Assembly (NCBI GenBank): GCA_016285815.1
Contig: JAEERN010000149.1
Location: 1-28,971, forward strand
Reading direction: 5' to 3'
From: Clostridiales bacterium
Lineage (GTDB): Bacteria; Bacillota; Clostridia; Oscillospirales; QAMX01
DNA length: 28,971 nt
Position 1 is the stretch's first letter. Each line of letters begins with the position of its first letter. A model generated the notes under the pieces. It saw only the letters and a list, made by a program, of their open reading frames with translations. It was not told the origin of the DNA and did not search any database. The translations under genes were made by a program, and so were the position numbers. Shown here piece by piece: positions 23,136-28,971 of the stretch.

Positions 23136-24071
23136 TCACAGCGGGTCCTCGCCCAGCAGCGCCGCGGCGGCGGAGGCGACCAGCTCCTCCCGGTAGGGAG
23201 CGCCCGTCAGGCGGCGCGCCAGCGCCGCGGAGAGGTCCCCGTCCAGCGAATCGGTCCAGACGCGGCAGTCGGCCACGGCGCCGTCTTCGACGGTCAGGCC
23301 GACGGTCACGCCGCAGGAGGGAAAGCGGAGAGAGACGGTGTCGGAAAAGCGGGGCGTCCGCCCGTAGAGAAAGGCGGGCGAGGCGTACTCTGCGGCCAGG
23401 TCCGCGTCCGGAGCGGGGGCGGAGAACTCCTCGGCGCAGCCGAAGCGCTCTTCAAAGGCGGCGCGGAGGGCGCGGGCCAGCGCCCCGGCGGTGACGGCGG
23501 GGGAGAGCTCAGACAGGTTGACCACCCGCGCACGGACCGAGCGGACGCCCTTGGCGCGGAGCTTGTCCGCGTCCGGCGTCAGATAGCGGTCCAGACGCGA
23601 CAGGTCGCTGCGGATCAGCAGAGTGCCGTGGTGGAGCGTGAAGCCGTCGGCGGTGCGGAAGGCACAGCCGGAGAATTTCCGGCCGCCGCAGACGAGGTCG
23701 TTCCGGCCGGAGGTCTCGGCCGGAACGCCGAGAGAGGCCAGCGCGGCCAGCACCGCGTCCGTGCGCGCGGCGTTGGAGGACAGCCCGGCGGGAAAGCAGA
23801 AGCTGAAATTCAGGTTCCCGCCGTCGTGGTAGACCGCGCCGCCTCCGGTGCGCCGCCTCGCCAGCAGGACGCCGTCGGCACGCATGGCCGCCAAGTCGCA
23901 CTCCAGCCACGGGTTCTGGTTGAGACCGACGACGCAGCAGGGGTCGTTCTGCCACAGGAAAAGCCCGGGCCGGCCCGAGGCGGCCGCCCGGCGGCAGAGC
24001 GTTTCCTCCAGCGCCAGGTTCCAATGGGGATCTCTGCGGGTCCCCGCCGCGAAAAACGTCGTCGTGCTCAC
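23136..24071 (-). CDS. lplA: Lipoate-protein ligase A family protein
   Basis: The product of about 311 residues attaches lipoate (or octanoate) to lipoyl domains using ATP. It shows DPHWNLALEE near the N-terminus, the RRRTGGGAVYHDGGNLNFSF lipoate-binding block (about 72-91), and the catalytic lysine in GGRKFSG (K132). A C-terminal accessory domain follows. The start is unusual: no ATG lies between the promoter and the family's conserved N-terminus. GTG 24071 is given because it is the only standard start codon there, but the near-perfect ribosome site GGGAGGTGA overlaps it, and ideal spacing would point to an ACG codon at about 24065 or 24062. No lipoate-dependent enzyme is in the window. Confidence 0.88.
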   Translation of the reverse strand: MSTTTFFAAGTRRDPHWNLALEETLCRRAAASGRPGLFLWQNDPCCVVGLNQNPWLECDLAAMRADGVLLARRRTGGGAVYHDGGNLNFSFCFPAGLSSNAARTDAVLAALASLGVPAETSGRNDLVCGGRKFSGCAFRTADGFTLHHGTLLIRSDLSRLDRYLTPDADKLRAKGVRSVRARVVNLSELSPAVTAGALARALRAAFEERFGCAEEFSAPAPDADLAAEYASPAFLYGRTPRFSDTVSLRFPSCGVTVGLTVEDGAVADCRVWTDSLDGDLSAALARRLTGAPYREELVASAAAALLGEDPL

Positions 24072-24105
24072 CTCCCGCGGAGCGGCTCGCGGCCGCTCCG
24101 GAATC

Positions 24106-24134
24106 AGTATACCCTTTTCGGGCGGCGGTGTCAA
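24106..24134 (-). promoter_or_regulatory. Sigma-A promoter for lplA (and perhaps the GH38 gene)
   Basis: On the minus strand, a perfect TTGACA (24134-24129), a 17-bp spacer and TATACT (24111-24106) predict a start near 24099. This leaves only about 28 bases before the GTG at 24071 and excludes the upstream part of the open frame as coding. Confidence 0.88.
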
Positions 24135-24339
24135 CCGGGGCCGTCGCGGCAAGATTGTGCGTTTTGACGGAAAAAAGACGGGAAAAACCGGGCCGGCCGG
24201 GCGCTTTGATCCGGCCGCGCCGCAGGAGTTTGAGTTCTGTGACAATCGTCGCTTTTTTAAGGACGTTTAATCGTACTAACTTTTTGGGGAATTCCAACAA
24301 AAAGGACGAAAAGAACGGGGAAAGCCCGTGGATTTGCGG
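24135..24339. other. Intergenic region between divergent promoters, AT-richer than the surroundings
   Basis: About 200 bases without a supported gene. It holds a 7-bp inverted repeat CGGCCGG (24194-24200) with CCGGCCG (24211-24217) and an AT-rich tract at about 24235-24310. Short open frames crossing it have no ribosome site and no protein-like composition. Regulatory function for the two divergent operons is possible, but no specific site is recognised. Confidence 0.5.
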
Positions 24340-24368
24340 TTGACTTTGCCTTAAAACAGGCGTAAAAT
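24340..24368 (+). promoter_or_regulatory. Sigma-A promoter for the histidine phosphatase/ABC/pcp operon
   Basis: TTGACT (24340-24345), a 17-bp spacer and TAAAAT (24363-24368). The predicted start near 24375 leaves a leader of about 37 bases to the ATG at 24412. Confidence 0.85.
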
Positions 24369-24411
24369 AATCAAAAACCGTCATATCCGCAGCAAAGGGG
24401 CGTGGAGCAGG

Positions 24412-25104
24412 ATGTATCTCTATATCGCACGACACGGACAGACCGGCGGGAACGTCGGGTCCGACCGCTCTCAGGATCCGTTTCTGACCGAGCTGGGCCG
24501 CCGGCAGGCGGAGGCCCTGGGGCGGCGGATGTCGAAGATCCGGCTGGACGCCGTCATCTGCAGCCTGCTGACGCGCTCGGTGGAGACCGCGGCCCCCACG
24601 GCGCGGATGCAGCCGGGCGGCCCGATCCCGGTGGAGATCTTGGCCGATATGTCCGAGAACGGCACCATGCCGTGGTATCCCGGGCGCCCCATGGCGGAGC
24701 TGAACGCCATCTGCCCCACGGCGGTCGCCTGTCCCGACCCGGCGCCGGACGGCGGGCGCGCCTGGTGCCTGCCAGAGAAGGAGCGGAATTTTCTGGAGCG
24801 CGCCCAGCGCGTGATCCTCTACGTCAAGAGCCGCTGGGACGTGGACTCGGACGCGAAGATCCTGCTGGTGGGCCACGGCGGCTTCAACCAGAAGTTGCTG
24901 GCCGCGGCGCTGGGGCTGGGCGCGGTGGAGGACACCTCGTTCTCTCAGGACAACGGCTGTCTCAACCTGGTCCACTTTTCCCACCACAAGAAGGACGGGG
25001 AGGAGCATTCCCGTCTGGTGTTCGCCAACGACGTCTCGCATCTGGTGAACGCCGGGATCTCGACGGGGAACCGCTTCGATCCGGCGTCGCAGATCGAAGC
25101 GTAA
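24412..25104 (+). CDS. Histidine phosphatase superfamily protein (phosphoglycerate mutase-like)
   Basis: The 230-residue product has the catalytic RHG motif (7-9, phospho-histidine H8), a second arginine in the CSLLTRSVETA block (R55), and the second catalytic histidine in VGHGGF (H155). It belongs to branch 1 of the superfamily, which includes cofactor-dependent mutases and many broad phosphatases. The PDPAPDGGRAWCLP insertion before the third motif and the poor fit to classical GpmA sequences favour a phosphatase of unknown substrate. GGAG lies a few bases before the ATG. It is followed after 49 bases by the ABC transporter pair. Confidence 0.85.
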   Translation: MYLYIARHGQTGGNVGSDRSQDPFLTELGRRQAEALGRRMSKIRLDAVICSLLTRSVETAAPTARMQPGGPIPVEILADMSENGTMPWYPGRPMAELNAICPTAVACPDPAPDGGRAWCLPEKERNFLERAQRVILYVKSRWDVDSDAKILLVGHGGFNQKLLAAALGLGAVEDTSFSQDNGCLNLVHFSHHKKDGEEHSRLVFANDVSHLVNAGISTGNRFDPASQIEA

Positions 25105-25153
25105 GACGCGGCGCACACAGTCCGAACGGGGAGGAGCGCGATACCAAGAGGCC

Positions 25154-26962
25154 ATGCCGGCAAGGAAAAAAGGGCTTCCCGGATGCCGGGAGAAGCTGCT
25201 GGGCTATTTCAAAAAAAGCTGGTTCCGCTATACGCTGGGGATCGTCTTCGTCATTCTGGCCACCGTGCTGAATTCGACGATCCCGGATCTGCTGGGGAAA
25301 GCGGTGGACGTGTTCAACAGCGAGAACGGACAGCTCGCCGATCTGATGCGCTATGTGTATCTCATCGCGGGCTGCGCCGTGCTCGCCTTTGCCGCGCGCT
25401 TTATCTGGCGCCAGCTCATCATGGGCTTTACCCGGACGGTGGAGATGAACATCCGGAACGACCTGTTCACCCATCTGCAGACGCTTTCGCCGGAGTATTA
25501 CGTCAAGAACAACACCGGCGATCTGATCACCAAGTGCATCCAGGACACCACCACCATCCGGCAGATGCTGGGCATGGGTCTGGTGGGGCTGATCGACGTG
25601 CTGACCACCAACGTGGTCACGCTGTTCTACATGGTCAAGACCACGGACATCCGTCTGACGCTGATCGCGGTGATCCCGCTGCCGTTTTTGCTGCTGGCCC
25701 TGATCAAGCTGAGGGCCGAGATGCGCCGCCGCTTCTCCGTGGTCCGGATCCGCATCTCGGAGATCGCGGAAAAGGTCCAGGAGAACATCACGGGCATCCG
25801 CGTCATCAAGGCCTTTGCCCAGGAAAAGAAAGAGAACGAACAGTTCGACGAGCTGAGCCGGAACAAGTGGCGGGCGGAGATGGCGCTGGTCCGCGTCTTC
25901 GGTCTGATCAACCCGCTGACGGCGCTGGTCTTCGGCGTGGTCTTTTCCGGGTTCCTCTATTTCGGCGCCCGGATGGTCGTGGCGGGAACGCTGTCGCTGG
26001 GCGCCTTCGTGGCGTTCAACACCTATATCGGCTATCTGATGAACCCCATCAACCGCCTGTCCCGGATCATCCAGGTCTGGCAGCGCGGCGTGGTCTCGAT
26101 CCAGCGGATGGACACCATCCTGAAGGCGGAGCCCGCCGTCACCGACAGCCGGGCGGACCCGTCGGTCACCGAACTGGGCCGCGTGGAGGTCTCGGTCAAG
26201 GATCTGACCTTCCGGTACCCGGAGACGGACGTCGACGTCCTGCGGGACGTCAGCTTCACGCTGCCGCGCGGCGGCGTGCTGGCGGTGATGGGCCCCACGG
26301 GCAGCGGGAAGTCGACGCTGTTGGCCCTTTTGATGCGCCTGTGGAACCCGCCCGCCGAAACGATCCTGGTCAACGGGCTGTCCGTCGAGCGCATCCCGCT
26401 GAAAACGCTCCGCTCCGACGTGGGCTATGTGCCCCAGGACACGTTCCTGTTCTCGGACTCGATCCTGGACAACATCCGCTTTTACGACGAGCGGATCAGC
26501 GAAGAGGAGGCGGTGGCCGCCGCGAAGGCCGCGGCCATCCACGAGAGCATCTCGGAATTCGAAAAGGGCTATGACACGGTGGTGGGCGAGCGGGGCATGA
26601 CCCTGTCCGGCGGCCAGAAACAGCGGATCTCCATCGCGCGGGCGCTGGCCCGGCGGCCGGGACTTTTGCTGCTGGACGACTGTCTCTCCGCGGTGGACGC
26701 CGAGACGGAGCACGAGATCATCGGAAATCTCCGGTCTTATCTGAAGGACACCACCACGGTGCTGGTGACCCACCGGATCAACGCCGCCGCGCTGGCGGAC
26801 CGGATCCTGCTGCTGGACCGGGACGGGAGCGTCGCGGCACTCGGTACCCACGAGGAGCTGTCGCGCACGTCGCCGGACTACATCCGCCTGCTGGAGATCA
26901 CGGAGAAGGGCACGCAGGAGGCCGCGCTGCCGGAGAAGGGGGGCGTTCGGGTTGAGATCTGA
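25154..26962 (+). CDS. ABC exporter half-transporter with degenerate ATPase site (YheI/BmrC-like)
   Basis: The 602-residue product has a six-helix exporter membrane domain (about 20-320) and an ATP-binding domain with Walker A GPTGSGKST (380-388), Q-loop VPQD (426-429), signature LSGGQ (484-488) and Walker B LLLLDD (504-509). D509 replaces the catalytic glutamate, the mark of the non-hydrolysing site in heterodimeric exporters such as BmrC/BmrD or TM287/288. The switch histidine H540 is present. Its 3' end overlaps the partner gene by 11 bases. The ATG at 25154 has AGAGG only two bases before it, so the ribosome site is probably the more distant GGGGAGGAGCG, at poor spacing. Probable substrates are hydrophobic drugs or lipids; unknown here. 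Confidence 0.93.
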   Translation: MPARKKGLPGCREKLLGYFKKSWFRYTLGIVFVILATVLNSTIPDLLGKAVDVFNSENGQLADLMRYVYLIAGCAVLAFAARFIWRQLIMGFTRTVEMNIRNDLFTHLQTLSPEYYVKNNTGDLITKCIQDTTTIRQMLGMGLVGLIDVLTTNVVTLFYMVKTTDIRLTLIAVIPLPFLLLALIKLRAEMRRRFSVVRIRISEIAEKVQENITGIRVIKAFAQEKKENEQFDELSRNKWRAEMALVRVFGLINPLTALVFGVVFSGFLYFGARMVVAGTLSLGAFVAFNTYIGYLMNPINRLSRIIQVWQRGVVSIQRMDTILKAEPAVTDSRADPSVTELGRVEVSVKDLTFRYPETDVDVLRDVSFTLPRGGVLAVMGPTGSGKSTLLALLMRLWNPPAETILVNGLSVERIPLKTLRSDVGYVPQDTFLFSDSILDNIRFYDERISEEEAVAAAKAAAIHESISEFEKGYDTVVGERGMTLSGGQKQRISIARALARRPGLLLLDDCLSAVDAETEHEIIGNLRSYLKDTTTVLVTHRINAAALADRILLLDRDGSVAALGTHEELSRTSPDYIRLLEITEKGTQEAALPEKGGVRVEI

Positions 26963-28802
26963 CAAGCCGACCGTGAAAGAGGCCGCCGTGGAGGGCCGTC
27001 TGAGCGAATACGGCGGGCGGAAGCGCCGCGGGACCCTGTGGCGTCTGCTGGCCAACATCCGCTTCCAGATCCCGCTGGCGACGCTGGCCGCCGCCCTGAC
27101 CGTCCTGTCCAGTCTGGTGCCCGTGGTCAAGCCCTATATCCTGAAGCTGGTCATCGACCAGAACCTGAAGACGGACTTTCCTGATCTGAACGAGATCCTG
27201 TGGCTCTCGCTGCTTTACTTCGCCGTGGTGCTGGCGGGGGTCCTGTGCGACTATTTCCAACAGCTGACCCTGGCTGCGCTGGGCCAGCGCATCATGCACC
27301 GGATGCGGACCACGCTGTTCGCCCACATCCAGAGCATGAACATGACCTTTTTCGACCAGAACTCGTCCGGCCGCCTGCTGACGCGCATCAACAGCGACGT
27401 CGAGTCGCTGAGCGACCTGTTCTCGGGCATCATCGTCCAGTTCATCAAGGACATCCTGCTGATCGTCGAGCTGATGGCGGCCATGCTGATCCTGGACCGG
27501 GAGATCGCCCTCTGGGCGTTCCTGTGCATCCCCGTGGTGGCGGCCATCACGGTGCTGTACCGCCACCTGTCCCGCAAGAATTTCATCAAGCTCAAATCCA
27601 CGCTCTCGCATCTGAACGGCTTTCTGGCCGAGAACATCACCGGCATGAAGATGGTCCAGATCTATTGCCGCGAAAAGACCAAGAACGACGAGTACCGCGC
27701 CGTCGGCAAGGAGTACTTCCGGCTCGGCATGGTGGAGCTGACGCTGAACAGCCTGTCCAACCCGCTGCTGACCATGCTGTCCCGCCTGTCCGTCGCCTAT
27801 ATCCTGATGATCTTCGGACCGCGGGTCTTCGGCGGCTCGGTCCTGATCGGCACGCTGTACGCCTTCGTCGAGTACATCCAACAGCTGTTCAACCCCATCT
27901 CGAATCTGGCCGAGCAGTTCACGTCCATCCAGTCGGCCCTGATCTCCGGAGACCGCATCTACGACATCCTGGACAAGAAGGACACCCTTGAAGACCTTGA
28001 AACGGGCCGGGAGCTGACGGGCTTCACCGGCCGCATCGAGTTCCGGAATGTCTGGTTCGCCTATACGGGCGAGAACTGGGTGCTCAAGGACGTGAGCTTC
28101 ACGGTCGAGCCGGGAGAGCGGATCGCCTTCGTCGGGTCCACCGGCTCGGGCAAGACCACCATCATCTCGCTGCTGGCCCGGTTCTACGAGATCCAGCGGG
28201 GCCAGATCCTGCTGGACGGCGTCGACATCCGGGAATTCAATCTGAGTTCGCTGCGGCGGGCCGTCGCCGTGGTCCAGCAGGACGTGTTCCTGTTCACGGG
28301 CGACATCAACTACAACATCCGCCTCAACGAGGAGGACATCTCGGACGCGGACATCCGCCGGGCCATCCGGACCGTCAGCGCCGAGGACTTCGTCAACAGT
28401 CTGCCCGACGGGACGGAGACCCATGTGGCCGAGCGCGGCGCCGAGTTCTCGGCGGGCCAGCGCCAGCTCATCGCCTTTGCGCGGGCCGTGGCGGCCCGGC
28501 CGGCGGTGCTGGTCCTGGACGAGGCCACGGCCAGCATCGACACGGAGACCGAGGCGGCGCTCAGCCGCGCCATGGAACAGGTCAGCGCCGAGCACACGAC
28601 CCTGACCATCGCGCACCGGCTGTCGACCATCGTGGGGTACGACCAGATCTGCGTGCTGGATCACGGCCGCATCGTCGAGCGGGGGAACCACGCCGAGCTG
28701 CTTGCCCTGGGCGGCGTCTACGCGGAGATGTACGAGCTGTCGCTGGCCGACGAGCGGAAGCTGGCCGAGCAGGGCGAGACCCGCGGGGCCGGGCCCCGCT
28801 GA
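26952..28802 (+). CDS. ABC exporter half-transporter with consensus ATPase residues (YheH/BmrD-like)
   Basis: The 616-residue product is the partner of the preceding half-transporter. It has a membrane domain (about 30-330), Walker A GSTGSGKTT (395-403), signature FSAGQ (499-503) in place of LSGGQ, Walker B VLDE with catalytic E524, and switch H555. In a heterodimer its own Walker site pairs with the partner's normal LSGGQ (active site), while its altered signature faces the partner's D509 site (degenerate). TTG 26952 within the end of the previous gene has GGGGGG upstream; GTG codons slightly downstream are alternatives. Overlap implies coupled synthesis of equal amounts. The C-terminal tail is charged and poorly conserved in type. 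Confidence 0.93.
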   Translation: MRSDKPTVKEAAVEGRLSEYGGRKRRGTLWRLLANIRFQIPLATLAAALTVLSSLVPVVKPYILKLVIDQNLKTDFPDLNEILWLSLLYFAVVLAGVLCDYFQQLTLAALGQRIMHRMRTTLFAHIQSMNMTFFDQNSSGRLLTRINSDVESLSDLFSGIIVQFIKDILLIVELMAAMLILDREIALWAFLCIPVVAAITVLYRHLSRKNFIKLKSTLSHLNGFLAENITGMKMVQIYCREKTKNDEYRAVGKEYFRLGMVELTLNSLSNPLLTMLSRLSVAYILMIFGPRVFGGSVLIGTLYAFVEYIQQLFNPISNLAEQFTSIQSALISGDRIYDILDKKDTLEDLETGRELTGFTGRIEFRNVWFAYTGENWVLKDVSFTVEPGERIAFVGSTGSGKTTIISLLARFYEIQRGQILLDGVDIREFNLSSLRRAVAVVQQDVFLFTGDINYNIRLNEEDISDADIRRAIRTVSAEDFVNSLPDGTETHVAERGAEFSAGQRQLIAFARAVAARPAVLVLDEATASIDTETEAALSRAMEQVSAEHTTLTIAHRLSTIVGYDQICVLDHGRIVERGNHAELLALGGVYAEMYELSLADERKLAEQGETRGAGPR

Positions 28803-28827
28803 ACGGCGCGGAAGGAGCGGCAAAGCG

Positions 28828-28971
28828 GTGGAGCGGAGCGGAAAAACGTTGCTGATCACGGGGTTCGAGCCCTTCGGCGGCGAGACGGTCAACCCCTCGT
28901 GGGAGGCGGTGAAGGCGCTGGACGGCGAGATCGGCTCGTGGCGGCTGGTCCGGCTGTGTCTGCCCGTGGAA
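28828..28971 (+). CDS. pcp: Pyroglutamyl-peptidase I, N-terminal fragment (runs off the window)
   Basis: The first 48 residues are visible. KTLLITGFEPFGGETVNPSW is the characteristic N-terminus of the C15 cysteine peptidase, which removes pyroglutamate from peptide N-termini in the cytosol; VRLCLPVE matches the next strand. The catalytic Glu, Cys and His lie beyond the right edge. GTG 28828 is chosen with AAGGAG 10 bases before it, 25 bases after the ABC gene's stop, so it belongs to the same operon. Confidence 0.88.
   Translation, partial: MERSGKTLLITGFEPFGGETVNPSWEAVKALDGEIGSWRLVRLCLPVE

Noticed and set aside
24128..24343. A 71-residue rightward open frame in the gap between the divergent promoters
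   Set aside because: No ribosome site, composition unlike a protein, and it ends on top of the -35 of the next promoter.
1..28971. CRISPR arrays, tRNA/rRNA genes, insertion sequences, phage genes or attachment sites
   Set aside because: I looked for regular repeats, tRNA-like cloverleaf ends, transposase or integrase motifs and found none that I can support.

Overview
The window is about 29 kb of GC-rich DNA (my estimate is in the mid-60s percent), densely coding, with good Shine-Dalgarno sites and frequent GTG/TTG starts. The gene order FAD oxidoreductase (HI0933/BaiN-like) - cmk - plsC - ispH fused to ribosomal protein S1, plus a YlmC/YmxH-type PRC-barrel gene, points to a Clostridia-class Firmicute, probably of the Oscillospirales type. 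A Negativicute is a less likely alternative, raised mainly by the kdsB gene.

Layout. (1) Positions 1-344 hold the 3' end of a probable large glycoside hydrolase, closed by a bidirectional terminator. (2) Positions 447-2531 are a leftward two-gene operon: a Rossmann-like protein of unknown function (resembling deoxyhypusine synthase / LOR-SDH type proteins) and kdsB (CMP-KDO synthetase). (3) Positions 2559-7049 are a rightward operon with a near-consensus promoter flanked by two copies of a 17-bp imperfect palindrome. It encodes two sialidase-like (BNR/Asp-box) propellers, an IclR regulator and a polytopic membrane protein of no family I recognise. (4) Positions 15312-7145 are a leftward six-gene operon: a second member of the same membrane family, a GH2 glycosidase, a five-bladed-propeller glycosidase-like protein, a short glycyl radical enzyme (GRE) of the non-PFL GCxE type, its radical-SAM activase, and a zinc alcohol dehydrogenase. 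The two catabolic operons converge on one bidirectional terminator. (5) Positions 15394-20519 are the housekeeping block. (6) Positions 24134-20759 run leftward with lipoate ligase and a GH38 alpha-mannosidase. (7) Positions 24340-28971 run rightward with a histidine phosphatase, a heterodimeric ABC exporter and the start of pyroglutamyl-peptidase.

The most interesting part is regions 3 and 4. I read them as one anaerobic glycan or glycoside utilisation island. Its only candidate transporters are two co-linear paralogues of an unrecognised membrane family, and its core chemistry is a GRE plus an MDR dehydrogenase of unknown substrate. No ABC, PTS, MFS or SusC/D sugar importer lies in either operon. 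The substrate cannot be read from sequence alone.
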